The notes: generated by a model from the letters alone, not told the origin. 64,000 nucleotides of DNA from JADJPO01 sp963724535 (GCA_963724535.1 CAVRVD010000016.1:62001-126000), one strand, 5' to 3'. Numbered from the stretch's first letter, positions 17,320 to 26,098 are shown. Program-made: numbers and translations.

Positions 17320-17387
17320 CCCCCGCTCAGCACCACCAGCACCCCCCGTCAGGCGTCATATAGCGGTCGCCGGAAGGAAGTTAGACA

Positions 17388-18404
17388 ATGCTCATCGCCC
17401 AGAGGCCCACCCTCACCGAAGAGGTGGTCGACGACCACCGCTCCCGTTTCGTCATCGAGCCCCTCGAGCCCGGATTCGGGTACACCCTAGGCAACAGCCT
17501 GCGCCGCACGCTGTTGTCCTCGATTCCCGGTGCGTCGATCACGAGCATCCGCATCGACGGGGTCCTCCACGAGTTCACCACCGTTCCGGGGGTGAAGGAG
17601 GACGTCACCGAGCTGATCCTCAACATCAAGCAGCTGGTCGTCTCCAGCGAGCACGACGAGCCGGTGGTCATGTACCTGCGCAAGCAGGGGCCGGGCACGG
17701 TCACCGCAGCCGACATCGCCCCGCCGGCGGGCGTCGAGGTGCACAACCCCGACCTGCACGTCGCCACCCTCAACGGCAAGGGCAAGCTCGAGATGGAGCT
17801 GACCGTCGAGCGCGGCCGCGGCTACGTCTCGGCGCAGCAGAACAAGTCCGGGGACGCCGAGATCGGCCGGATCCCGGTCGACTCCATCTACTCGCCGGTG
17901 CTCAAGGTGACCTACAAGGTGGAAGCCACCCGGGTCGAGCAGCGCACCGACTTCGACCGGCTCATCGTCGACGTGGAGACCAAGCCGTCGATGCAGCCGC
18001 GCGACGCGATGGCCTCGGCCGGCAAGACCCTGGTCGAGCTGTTCGGTCTGGCTCGCGAGCTCAACGTGGAGGCCGAGGGCATCGACATGGGCCCCTCGCC
18101 GTCCGACGCCGCCCTGGCTGCCGACCTGGCGCTGCCGATCGAGGAGCTGGACCTGACCGTCCGCTCCTACAACTGCCTGAAGCGCGAGGGCATCCACAGC
18201 GTCGGCGAGCTGGTCGCTCGCAGCGAGGCGGACCTGCTCGACATCCGCAACTTCGGCGCCAAGTCGATCGACGAGGTGAAGGCCAAGCTGCACGGGATGG
18301 GTCTGGCGCTCAAGGACTCTCCGCCCGGGTTCGACCCGGCACTGGTCGTCGACAGCTTCGGCGCGGACGACGACATGTCGTTCGCCGAGGACGAGCAGCT
18401 CTGA
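17388..18404 (+). CDS. rpoA: RNA polymerase alpha subunit
   Basis: 338 residues. The N-terminal dimerisation domain starts MLIAQRPTLTEE and holds GYTLGNSLRRTLLSSIPG. The C-terminal domain, which binds UP elements and activators, carries ELDLTVRSYNCLKREGI and FGAKSIDEVKAKL. An acidic tail ends the protein. GGAAGGAAG lies upstream of the ATG. Confidence 0.98.
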   Translation: MLIAQRPTLTEEVVDDHRSRFVIEPLEPGFGYTLGNSLRRTLLSSIPGASITSIRIDGVLHEFTTVPGVKEDVTELILNIKQLVVSSEHDEPVVMYLRKQGPGTVTAADIAPPAGVEVHNPDLHVATLNGKGKLEMELTVERGRGYVSAQQNKSGDAEIGRIPVDSIYSPVLKVTYKVEATRVEQRTDFDRLIVDVETKPSMQPRDAMASAGKTLVELFGLARELNVEAEGIDMGPSPSDAALAADLALPIEELDLTVRSYNCLKREGIHSVGELVARSEADLLDIRNFGAKSIDEVKAKLHGMGLALKDSPPGFDPALVVDSFGADDDMSFAEDEQL

Positions 18405-18473
18405 CCGGCGTCCGGGCTCTGCCCGGCCCGACCACCAGCTTGAACCCACGGCTCATCGAGGAGAACGAGCGAC

Positions 18474-19256
18474 ATGCCCACGCCCACCAAGGGTCCGCGT
18501 CTCGGCGGTGGACCGGCCCACGAGCGGCTGCTCCTGGCCAACCTCGCCACCCAGCTGTTCGAGCACCGCAGCATCACCACGACCGAGGCCAAGGCCAAGC
18601 GGGTCCGCCCGCTGGCCGAGCGCCTGATCACCTTCGCCAAGCGTGGTGACCTCTCCTCCCGGCGGCGGGTGCTGACCGTGGTCCGGGACAAGACCGTGGT
18701 GCACTACCTGTTCACCGAGATCGCGCCGGCCATGGCCGAGCGCCACGGTGGCTACACCCGGATCACCAAGATCGGCAACCGAAAGGGCGACAACGCCCCG
18801 ATGGCGGTCATCGAGCTGGTCATGGAGCCGGTCAGCGCCAAGAAGGCCACCGTCAAGGAGGCCGAGGCGGCCACCAAGCGCGCCGCCAAGAAGGCGTCGC
18901 CGAAGAAGGCTGCCCAGCAGGACAAGGCGGCCGACGAGCAGCCTCCGCAGGCGTCGCCGGAGGCCGCCGAAAGCCCGGCCGCCCCATCCGTCGTCGAGGA
19001 GACGGGCACGGAGGAGGCGGGCACCGAGGTGGCGAGCACGGAGGAGGGCCCGTACGGGCCGGACTCGCGGATGCCGCTGGCTGACGGCGAGGCCCCAGAT
19101 GGTTTCCTGGTCAAGGGGAACCGGGACTCGATGAAGTTCCACACCCCTGCCTCGCCGTGGTACGACAAGACGGTTGCCGAGATCTACTTCCGCACCGCCT
19201 CGGCCGCCGAGGAAGCCGGCTTCACCGAGGCCGGTAAGGCCAAGGACGAGGACTGA
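18474..19256 (+). CDS. rplQ: 50S ribosomal protein L17 with extra C-terminal domain
   Basis: 260 residues against about 120-130 for ordinary L17. Residues 1-123 are L17 (MPTPTKGPRLGGGPAHERLL, ITTTEAKAKRVRPLAERL). Residues about 124-190 are a Lys/Ala/Glu-rich linker. The last 70 residues contain GFLVKGNRDSMKFHTPASPW, then YDKTVAEIYF and AAEEAGF, a compact pattern resembling what is called the sunset domain in actinobacterial proteins; that name is from memory. L17 lies near the tunnel exit, so the extra domain would project from the 50S. One continuous frame, no sign of an error. Confidence 0.93.
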   Translation: MPTPTKGPRLGGGPAHERLLLANLATQLFEHRSITTTEAKAKRVRPLAERLITFAKRGDLSSRRRVLTVVRDKTVVHYLFTEIAPAMAERHGGYTRITKIGNRKGDNAPMAVIELVMEPVSAKKATVKEAEAATKRAAKKASPKKAAQQDKAADEQPPQASPEAAESPAAPSVVEETGTEEAGTEVASTEEGPYGPDSRMPLADGEAPDGFLVKGNRDSMKFHTPASPWYDKTVAEIYFRTASAAEEAGFTEAGKAKDED

Positions 19257-19324
19257 CCGAGTCGGTCGGGCAGGTCACCGGGGCGGCGTCCCCAGGGGGT
19301 CCGGGAACCACGACGCCGAGCACG

Positions 19325-20221
19325 ATGCTGCGGGTCCGGCTCGACCTCGGCTACGACGGGACCACCTTCTCCGGGTGGGCCGTCCAGCCGGGTCGGCGGA
19401 CCGTACAGGGCGTGCTCGGCGCCGCTTTGGCGCAGGTCTGCCGGCTGGGTGAGGCGCCACCGATCGTGGTCGCCGGACGCACCGACGCCGGGGTGCACGC
19501 CCGCGGCCAGGTTTGCCACGTCGACCTGCCGGAGCCGGCCTGGGCCGGTCTGCCGGGTCGATCGGACCGTGACCCGGCTCTGGCCCTGCTGACCCGGCTC
19601 GCCGGCGTCCTGCCCGCGGACGTGCGGGTGCACGGGGTGCAGGCCGCGCCGTCCGGATTCGACGCCCGGTTCTCCGCGGTGTCGCGGCGATACTCCTACC
19701 TGATCTGCCAGGCCCCCGCGGGCGCACCGCCGTTGCGTCGTCACGAGACGGTCGCCGTGCGGCATCCGAGGCCCCTGGACGTCGAGGCGATGAACCTGGC
19801 CGGCGCCGGGCTGCTCGGTCTGCACGACTTCGCGGCGTTCTGTCGGAAGCGGGAGGGGGCAACGACGGTGCGGACTCTGCTGGAGTACTCCTGGTCCCAC
19901 CTCGACGACGAGCACGGCGAACTGCTCATGGCCCGCGTGGTGGCCGACGCGTTCTGTCACTCGATGGTGCGGGCGCTGGTCGGCGGGGCACTTGCCGTCG
20001 GTACCGGCCGGCGTGAACCTGGCTGGCTGGCAGCGGTTCTCGCCCATCGACGGCGGGATCCGGCCGTTGAGGTGGCACCGGCTCGCGGCCTGGTTCTGGA
20101 AGAGGTCGCCTACCCGGACGACGCGGTGCTGGCCGAGCGGGCGGCGGCGACGCGCGCCGTCCGGGACCTGCCGGGCCCGGATCAGGCGTCGGCGCAGAGA
20201 AGGCCCGGTTCGCTCCGGTAG
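19325..20221 (+). CDS. truA: tRNA pseudouridine(38-40) synthase
   Basis: 298 residues. TruA converts uridines 38-40 of the anticodon arm to pseudouridine. The catalytic Asp lies in GRTDAGVHARGQ, and RLDLGYDGTTFSGWA is the family N-terminus. FCRKREGATTVR and SMVRALVGGAL follow. It is the last gene of the alpha cluster; the rplM-rpsI pair that often follows is not here, and insertion-sequence remnants start about 80 nt downstream. Confidence 0.95.
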   Translation: MLRVRLDLGYDGTTFSGWAVQPGRRTVQGVLGAALAQVCRLGEAPPIVVAGRTDAGVHARGQVCHVDLPEPAWAGLPGRSDRDPALALLTRLAGVLPADVRVHGVQAAPSGFDARFSAVSRRYSYLICQAPAGAPPLRRHETVAVRHPRPLDVEAMNLAGAGLLGLHDFAAFCRKREGATTVRTLLEYSWSHLDDEHGELLMARVVADAFCHSMVRALVGGALAVGTGRREPGWLAAVLAHRRRDPAVEVAPARGLVLEEVAYPDDAVLAERAAATRAVRDLPGPDQASAQRRPGSLR

Positions 20222-20323
20222 TCACGGTCGACGCCGAGTCGTTGTCCGGGTTGCTCAGGCTGTTCGCCGCCCTGACTCCAGCCGTCGTCGCGTAGCTGTT
20301 CAGGTACTTGTTGATCTTTGTGG

Positions 20324-20540
20324 TTAGGCGGCGACCGCTGACGGGGCGAGGTCGGTGGGGATCCAGGGTCCGTCGCCGTTGAGGAGGCGGTGGAGGGCTT
20401 GGAATCGGGTGATGCCCCAGGGGCGGCGGTGGACAGGTAGGACTTGACGACTGCGAAGTCGGCCAGTCCCGCAGTGTTCGCCAGCAGCCTCCGGACGATC
20501 GTTGCTGTACTTTCGGGCCCTCCCGGCATGAGTGTGGGTC
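20324..20540 (-). pseudogene. IS66-family transposase, C-terminal remnant
   Basis: Read on the minus strand, short homologous pieces fall in different frames: KVQQRSSGGCWRTLRDW, then ANTAGLADFAVVKSYLSTAA, then WGITRFQALHRLLNGDGPW with stop at 20324-20326. Joined, they match the end of IS66 transposases (GGCWRTL, DFAxxRSYLSTA, NGxPWxP). At least two frameshifts separate them, so it is dead. The complementary N-terminal piece of an IS66 transposase lies at 28.4-28.8 kb in the same orientation. Confidence 0.7.
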
Positions 20541-20671
20541 GCTTGGCGTGATGTGACCGCTGGATCCGTTGCGGGAGTGGGCCCGGGGACACGCGGGGCC
20601 TGGATGCGAGGTGCGCACGGCTCCCGGGTCCTACCTTCGGGGCTGTTGAAGACCATTCGTCGGTAGGAGCT

Positions 20672-21937
20672 GTGGGTGCCGTGCGCGCTACCACGCTAGC
20701 CAAGGAGCTGCTGAATCTGCCAGGGATCAGCGTGTCCGCCGTGGCCTGGCACGGGCAGCGACTGGTTGTCGATGTCCGGTTGCGGGCCCGGAGGCTGGCC
20801 TGTCCCGAGTGCGGGCACATCACCCGGGCCGCGTACGACACGCGGGTGGTGCCGTCATGGTGGCGGCACCTGGACTTCGGGGAGCACGTGGTGATCGTAC
20901 GGTGCCTGCTGCAGCGGCTGGATTGCCCCGAGCATGGTGTGCGGGTGCAGGGGGTGCCGTTCGCCCGGCCGAAGGCCCGGTTCACCAGGGACGTCGAGGA
21001 CGTGGCCGCGTTCCTGGCCACGAAGACGGACAAGACCACGATCGCCCGGTTCCTGCGGATCGACTGGGACACCGTCGGGCGGATCGGCGAACGGGTGGCC
21101 GGCGACGGCCTAGACGAAGACCGCCTCGATGGGCTGGTACATGTCGGGGTGGACGAGGTGTCGAGGAAGCGGCACAACTATCTGACCCTGGTCACCGATC
21201 ACGACCGCAAGAAGGTGGTCTGGGGCAAGGCCGGGCGGGACACCAAGACGCTGGACGCGTTCTTCGAGGACCTGGGACCCGAACGGTCCGCGGGGATCGA
21301 GGCGGTCAGCATGGACATGGGCCCGGCCTACGCCAAGTCCGTGCGCGCCGACGGGCACGCCCCGCAGGCTGTGATCTGCTACGACCCGTTCCACGCCGTC
21401 AAACTCGTCACCGACGCGTTGGACGTCGAACGCCGCAAGGCCTGGAACGAACTACGCGCCGCCGGTGACGCCGAAGCCGCCAAGAAGTTCAAGGGCGCCC
21501 GCTGGGCGCTGCTGAAGAACCCGACCGACCTGGACGAGGGCCAGGCCGCGGTGCTGCGCAAGCTGAAGCGCCGCGGAGGGGACGTCTGGCGGGCCTACAC
21601 TCTCAAGGAAGCCTTCCGGCAGGTCTTCTCCGGTGACCTGGCCCCGGACCAGGCCGGCCAGCTCATCGACCGGTGGGTCTCGCGTGCCTCCCGGTCCCGG
21701 CTGCCCGCCTTCGTCAAGGCCGCCAAGACGATCCGCAAGCACCGCGACGGCATCCTCGCGGCGCTACGTCTGGGCATCAACGCCCGCGCAGAAGGACTCA
21801 ACTCCGTCGTCCGCCTGATCTTCACCCGGGCACGAGGGTTCCACAGCCCCGACGCCGCCCTCGCCCTGGTCATGCTCACCTGCGGCCCCATCACCCTGCA
21901 CCTACCTCACGATCAACGCCGCATTCGCGCCGGGTGA
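20672..21937 (+). CDS. ISL3-family transposase
   Basis: 421 residues, close to full ISL3 size. The N-terminal zinc-binding part has CPECG and CPEHG, followed by a helix-turn-helix region (DKTTIARFLRIDWDTVGRI). The DDE residues are probably D in HVGVDE, D in SMDMGPAY and E in RAEGLN. GTG 20672 follows GGTAGGAG. A possible left inverted repeat begins GGCTGTTGAAGACC at 20641; no convincing right repeat was found and the last dozen residues diverge from the usual ending, so the right end may be truncated into flanking DNA. Confidence 0.88.
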   Translation: MGAVRATTLAKELLNLPGISVSAVAWHGQRLVVDVRLRARRLACPECGHITRAAYDTRVVPSWWRHLDFGEHVVIVRCLLQRLDCPEHGVRVQGVPFARPKARFTRDVEDVAAFLATKTDKTTIARFLRIDWDTVGRIGERVAGDGLDEDRLDGLVHVGVDEVSRKRHNYLTLVTDHDRKKVVWGKAGRDTKTLDAFFEDLGPERSAGIEAVSMDMGPAYAKSVRADGHAPQAVICYDPFHAVKLVTDALDVERRKAWNELRAAGDAEAAKKFKGARWALLKNPTDLDEGQAAVLRKLKRRGGDVWRAYTLKEAFRQVFSGDLAPDQAGQLIDRWVSRASRSRLPAFVKAAKTIRKHRDGILAALRLGINARAEGLNSVVRLIFTRARGFHSPDAALALVMLTCGPITLHLPHDQRRIRAG

Positions 21938-22138
21938 CCCCCGGCGGCGGGTGACCACGTCGCCGTCGAGCTGACCGACTGCAACCTGCCGCCCCTGCGG
22001 CTGGAGGTGGACGTGCCGGTCCTGGATGAGGTGGCCGAGACGTTCCACTGGGACACGGCCCGATACATGCGTCTCCAGTTGTTCGCGGTCCGCAGACCGG
22101 ACGAGCCCTGGGTCTACTTCCACCTGCCCTCGCAATAG
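21938..22138 (+). pseudogene. 3' fragment of an unrecognised gene beside the ISL3 transposase
   Basis: Immediately after the transposase stop the same frame continues open for 66 codons to TAG at 22136-22138. It contains GDHVAVELTDCNLPPL and DTARYMRLQLFAVRRPDEPW, with strong G/C at third positions, so it reads like the C-terminal end of a real protein that lost its 5' part. No family is recognised. The ISL3 element may have inserted in it. Confidence 0.45.
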
Positions 22139-22140
22139 GT

Positions 22141-22174
22141 CCACAGCTCGGGGTCCGCTCCCCAGCCGCTGTGG
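22141..22174. terminator. Bidirectional hairpin between convergent ends
   Basis: CCACAGC (22141-22147) pairs with GCTGTGG (22168-22174), and an inner GGGG/CCCC pair lies between. It follows the + strand fragment stop (22138) and precedes the minus-strand relaxase stop (22197). Confidence 0.5.
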
Positions 22175-22196
22175 GTGCTGCGGCGTCTGGGCCGGG

Positions 22197-23299
22197 TCAC
22201 AGCGTCCTGGTCACCCGGGCGACGTCGGCGGCGATCCGGGCGGCGTGGTTCGGTTCCTCCGTTGCCGCCTCGGCGAGTCGGGCAAGCCCGGCCGCGGCCA
22301 CCCGACTGCTCCGGGCACCGGCCGCGAGACGCTGCGGGGCCGCCGGACGCCGGGGCCGGCTCTGGTCGTGTCGGCGCGGCTGGGGCGGGGTGATCGCGCC
22401 AGACGAGGTCCATCGGGTCGAGACCCGCTGCCAGGACAGGTCGCCGGCGAGCTTGGACCCGCCGAACCAGACCTGCCGCCCGCACCGTCCACGTCGCCGG
22501 GCCGACCGACCGCGTACCCGGTGACCTGCCCCGGCACGAGCTGCGACTGCCGCCAGGTCACCAGCACCCCCCGCACGGTGAGCTGGTCGGTGAAGTCCTC
22601 CCGCGAGGACGCCCCGGCCGCGGCGGCCCGGACCTGCCGGGTCAGCCACCGCCGGGGTGTCTCGACCTGGGAGGCCCGCCCGCGCATGGCTCTGGCGTTC
22701 CGGCCGCTCGTCGTCCGGTGGGTCTTCTCGATCTCGGCCCGCGTGGGTGAGCGTCCAGCCGTCCGGGAGGCCCGCGACGGCGCGGGCACGGTCTGCAGGC
22801 CGAGGCGGTGCTCGGCGGCGCGGGAAGCGGCGTGGACCTTCGGCCAGTCCAGGAAGGTGTTCACGGGCTGCCCGTCCATGCGGGCCAGGACGACGGCGAT
22901 GTGGATGTGGTCGTCGGCGTGCCGGACGGCGACCCACCGGCACGCCGCCTCATCCCCGTGCGGCGCGAACCCGGCGCGGTGGACGACGTCACGGGCCACC
23001 TCCGCCCATTCGGCATCGGTCAGGACCCGGTCACCGGGGGCGGTGCGCATCGAGCACTGCCACACCGGCCGGTCGACGTCGGGCTGCAGCTGCAGCGGCA
23101 GGGCCATCCGCGCGGTCAGGTCCGCGACGTCCGGCCGCCCTCGGGACTGGTCGGGTTCGAGGTCGGCCAGGGCGTCGGGGTCGTCGCCGCGCCAGGACGC
23201 GACCAGGTGTGGGCGGGTGTGCTCGTTGGCTCGTCCGGGCCCGAACAGGTACCGCAGCAGTCCGCCCAGGTCGCTGCCCCGGGTCACCTTCCCGATCAC
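22197..23299 (-). pseudogene. Relaxase (mobilisation nuclease), frameshifted
   Basis: A GTG at 23299 begins VIGKVTRGSDLGGLLRYLFG, typical of actinobacterial relaxases that nick the transfer origin. HADDHIHIAVVLAR supplies the histidine triad motif. Near 22476-22486 the reading shifts by one base: the sequence GYAVGRPGD is in one frame and QVWFGGSKLAGDLSW, its expected continuation, in another, ending at 22197. The gene is therefore inactive, or the sequence has a one-base error. It follows mobC by 14 nt as a two-gene unit. Confidence 0.75.
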
Positions 23300-23313
23300 G
23301 TGTCGATCACCCC

Positions 23314-23757
23314 TCACCCCCGGCGCCGGGGGGCAGAGGGGCCGGCGGCGCGGTCGGCAGCGTCGGCCAGTCGCGCCAACGTCTCCCGCACCCGTTGTTC
23401 GACGTCGCGGGAGCTGACCGGCCGCAGCCCGGTGATGTTCTTCTGGCGGGCGAGCTGGTTCAGGTTGTTCCCGACCCGGTTCACCGCCGCGGTCGCCTCC
23501 ATCACCTCGGCCAGCACCAGCCGCGGCGGCGCGCCCCGCCTGCGTGTCGGGCACCGGCCGCACAAGTCCGCCCCGGCCTGGTTTGTGTCGGCGGCGGCCA
23601 GGGCGGCGTCGGCGACGAACCGGGACAGGGACACTCCCCGACCCGGCTGGTCCGCGGCGGCGTCCCGGACGGCGGCGTGCTCGGCGTCGGTGAAGTGGAC
23701 CTGGACCCGGCGCCGGGCCCCGTCAGGCTGGCGTGGACGACGCCGGGGACCCGCCAT
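23314..23757 (-). CDS. mobC: MobC-like relaxosome accessory protein
   Basis: 147 residues from ATG 23757; longer frames upstream are not conserved. The N-terminus is basic (MAGPRRRPRQPDGARRRV), followed by VHFTDAEHAAVRDAA, a ribbon-helix-helix-like start, and the MobC pattern VNRVGNNLNQLARQKN. Such proteins help the relaxase open oriT. It lies 14 nt upstream of the relaxase. C-x2-C around DLCGRC is an addition I cannot explain. Confidence 0.8.
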   Translation of the reverse strand: MAGPRRRPRQPDGARRRVQVHFTDAEHAAVRDAAADQPGRGVSLSRFVADAALAAADTNQAGADLCGRCPTRRRGAPPRLVLAEVMEATAAVNRVGNNLNQLARQKNITGLRPVSSRDVEQRVRETLARLADAADRAAGPSAPRRRG

Positions 23758-24018
23758 CGCCGCCCACCCCCCTTCCCTTTGGTCGCTGGGGTGCTGAGGG
23801 TCGACCGCGCCCGGTCGACCCAACTGGCTCCCGCCCCGAAGTCGGGGAAACACCGGTCCGCAGCGGGAACGACCGGGACGAACGGGCATCCGGCCGGAAA
23901 CCGACAGCAGGGCCGTCTCCCATCCCGCCCGCCCCGACCGGGCGGATGGTTCAGCTCGCAGGTGGGGTCTCCGTCACCAGGTTCTCCTGGATCCGCAGCA
24001 GCGGCCCGGGAGGGTGGG

Positions 24019-24174
24019 TCAGGCCTGCCAGCCGCGGAACCGGGCGGCGTGCACGACCTGGGAGGCCACGGTCAGCTCGGCAGCCTTCGGCAGGTCCCGG
24101 GCCAGGTGCCCCGGCGGTGCGGGCGGTCGCGGCGTCCAGCGGTCGACGACGACCAAGGGAAGGTCGCGGAGCGG
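24019..24174 (-). pseudogene. Possible C-terminal remnant of a mobile-element gene
   Basis: An open minus-strand run of about 51 codons without a start ends at 24019-24021. It reads LPLVVVDRWTP, then GHLARDLPKAAELTVASQVV and ARFRGWQA, which looks like protein rather than noise. No family is recognised. Confidence 0.3.
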
Positions 24175-24373
24175 CTACGGCAGGGGGCCCGCGTCATCCG
24201 GGACCGCCGTACGGATCACGAACCCACGCTGCGCTCACCCGTCCGCAGGCTTTGGAGGGTCGAGGGTCCTGGCGGCGCGGCGGGCTGGGCCTGGTCGGCC
24301 TCGACCCAGTCGACAGCGGACCGTCGCACGAGTGAGCAGCTGGGCGGTCAGCAGCGTGAGGGGACGCCGACGA

Positions 24374-24489
24374 TGACGGCAATGACGGCGATGACGGATG
24401 ACGGATCCAGGCCTCGGAACTGTTTGCCCGCGTCCGCGTACACGTACGCGGGGATATGCGGCCACCCCCTCGATCCGTCATCCGTCATC
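24374..24489. repeat. Nested inverted repeats with iterated ATGACGG: candidate oriT/origin/att site
   Basis: Perfect 18-bp inverted repeat GATGACGGATGACGGATC at 24390-24407 and its complement at 24472-24489. The left arm is preceded by two further ATGACGG copies (24374, 24382), giving an iteron-like run. Inside the 64-nt interval lies a second perfect palindrome, CCGCGTAC-AC-GTACGCGG. Its position between mobC and divergent + strand genes fits a transfer or replication origin; this is inference. Confidence 0.65.
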
Positions 24490-24740
24490 ACCCCTGCTGC
24501 CGGGGCCGCGATCCATGCCATGGAGTGGGCGTGTGCGTCGTCGTCGACGGCGACCGGACGGGCGGCGGTGCAGGGGCGACGCGACCCCGCCTGGACGGGT
24601 GACGGGGTCGTTGACCAGGGGGTTCACGGGATGACGCCTCTGTCAGCCACTCCCGTCCGTGACGGCGGTGGCGGCTGTCGGTACCTGCCCGCCGTTCCTG
24701 CCTACTTCTGTCGTGAGGGCGCCGTCACCGGGAGGACGAC

Positions 24741-25103
24741 ATGACCACCACCGCGACCGACGTTGACGCTGTCGACGACAGCACGGCCGCCGCCGCCGCC
24801 GTGGTCGTCGTCACGGTCGTGTGTGGGCGCTGCGGCGACGACCGCACCGTCGAACCGTCTCGGAGCCGGCGCACCGCGGATAACGTCCTCGAGGAACTGG
24901 CCGCCGCCGGGTGGACCGTCAGCGGTGACCGGCTGTGGTGTCCGGCCTGTGCCCTGCGGGCGGTGTGTGAGATCACCCGACACCACTGGGGCCGGTGGAC
25001 GAGGATCGGTCCCTCGATCACCGGTGGCTCACCCGGTGGCCGCTGCCGCCACTGCCGGGTCTGCACCGCCGGGGAGTCCGACATGGACCCGGCGACGGCC
25101 TGA
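24741..25103 (+). CDS. Small three-CxxC protein, function unknown
   Basis: 120 residues, ATG preceded by GGGAGGACGAC. The N-terminus is Ala/Val/Asp-rich; then VCGRCGDD, WCPACALRAVC and CRHCRVC supply three CxxC pairs, suggesting zinc binding. I do not recognise the family. Comparable small zinc-ribbon proteins occur beside mobilisation genes on actinobacterial elements. It is divergent from mobC and directly right of the repeat block. Confidence 0.6.
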   Translation: MTTTATDVDAVDDSTAAAAAVVVVTVVCGRCGDDRTVEPSRSRRTADNVLEELAAAGWTVSGDRLWCPACALRAVCEITRHHWGRWTRIGPSITGGSPGGRCRHCRVCTAGESDMDPATA

Positions 25104-25170
25104 AGCGTGCGATTCCGGGCGGGCGCGTGGCCTGGCAGGCTGGTGGCGAACCCGACCCGGAGGGCTCCCG

Positions 25171-25260
25171 ATGGATAGCCGCGACATCCTGATCGACGCT
25201 GCTCGCCGAACGTTCGAGGGCGCCCACCAGGTGCTGGAGGGATCGATTCCGATGTCCTGA
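25171..25260 (+). pseudogene. N-terminal fragment resembling a DinB/mycothiol-dependent family protein
   Basis: ATG 25171 begins MDSRDILIDAARRTFEGAHQ and stops after 29 codons. This start resembles actinobacterial DinB-superfamily proteins (about 160 residues). Downstream text in another frame (AVGGLGFPWHKRQPLQFEAG) may be a displaced later piece. Probably a decayed gene. Confidence 0.4.
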
Positions 25261-25580
25261 ATCAGATGCCGGGAGCCTCACCGTTCCGACCACCCGAGGA
25301 ACCATCTGGCCCCACAACCGGCGCCTACTCGAGCGAATCGGCCACCCCACCACGCGACGCCCACCAACATGATCACCAAGCCCAGCGCAACCGATCATGA
25401 ACTCGCCAACCGCCGTGACGGATCGAGAGGCCGTGGGCGGCCTTGGCTTCCCATGGCACAAGCGGCAGCCCCTGCAGTTCGAGGCCGGGCTTGACTGCAT
25501 CCGATTTCTTGTACTATGAATACTATTGTCGTATTCGCCATACTCAATGATCTAGCGCTCCGGGGACAGCTACCTGCAAG
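25261..25580. other. Gene-free AT-richer stretch with a small operator-like repeat
   Basis: No supported gene. Around 25501-25555 the sequence is unusually AT-rich for this window and holds a perfect inverted repeat GAATAC-N7-GTATTC (25518-25536), which could be a leftover operator or promoter. Nothing adjacent clearly uses it. Confidence 0.35.
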
Positions 25581-25895
25581 CTATGGTGGGATTGTTGATC
25601 TTGGCGTGTGGACTGCTGCGTGTCGGTAGACGCTGGCGCGGACGGTGGCTTGGTGTTCTCGTCGCCAGAAGGACCAGTGGATGGTGCGGGTGGGGCCGCT
25701 GAGCAGGCGCTGGATCTCGTGTCGGATCAGCCGGATCAAGCTAGTGGGGGTGGGGTCCAGGTGGAGGGTCAGGGACGGCTGGAGGGTAGGGACGGCGAGG
25801 ATGGCCAAGAGGTCCAGGTGCGGACTTGGTGGTCCGTGGCGGTGAGCTCCTTGGTTCCGCGAGCAGTCTTCGACGCGCCAACGGGATCGGGCCAC
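25581..25895 (-). pseudogene. IS701-like transposase, C-terminal remnant
   Basis: On the minus strand ARSRWRVEDC is followed, partly in another frame, by DHQVRTWTSW, then LIRHEIQRLL and HWSFWRREHQATVRASVYRH. This order matches the end of actinobacterial IS701-type transposases (ARxRWxIEE, HxVRxWxxWxR, WSxWRRxHQAxAxxxHYRR). The frame change near NQGAH and absence of the DDE part show it is a dead fragment. Confidence 0.6.
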
Positions 25896-26098
25896 GGTGG
25901 CAAGGCTTCAGCGGGACCTGGAACGAGCACGCCCACCCGATACCTGGACCAACTCGTCGACGAGGTTCTCACGAAGATCAAGTCAGCGGGGAAACTATTG
26001 GACCGCTACGGCAGGCCGCTAGGCCTCAACTCAACTCGGACTCCGACACAAGGTCCTCAGGGAAGCCTAGTCACCGGTCACCGATACGGGGAGCTATC

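Larger units (their letters stand above)
23758..24740. other. Long stretch without a confident gene
   Basis: 983 nt between mobC and the CxxC protein. It contains the possible minus-strand remnant at 24019-24174 and the iterated/inverted repeat block at 24374-24489. Other open frames here are short and lack codon bias. The block upstream of mobC is where an oriT would be expected. Confidence 0.5.

Noticed and set aside
22026..24744. Long + strand frames opposite mobC and the relaxase
   Set aside because: Arg/Gly/Pro-rich shadows; the minus strand carries the conserved relaxase and MobC motifs.
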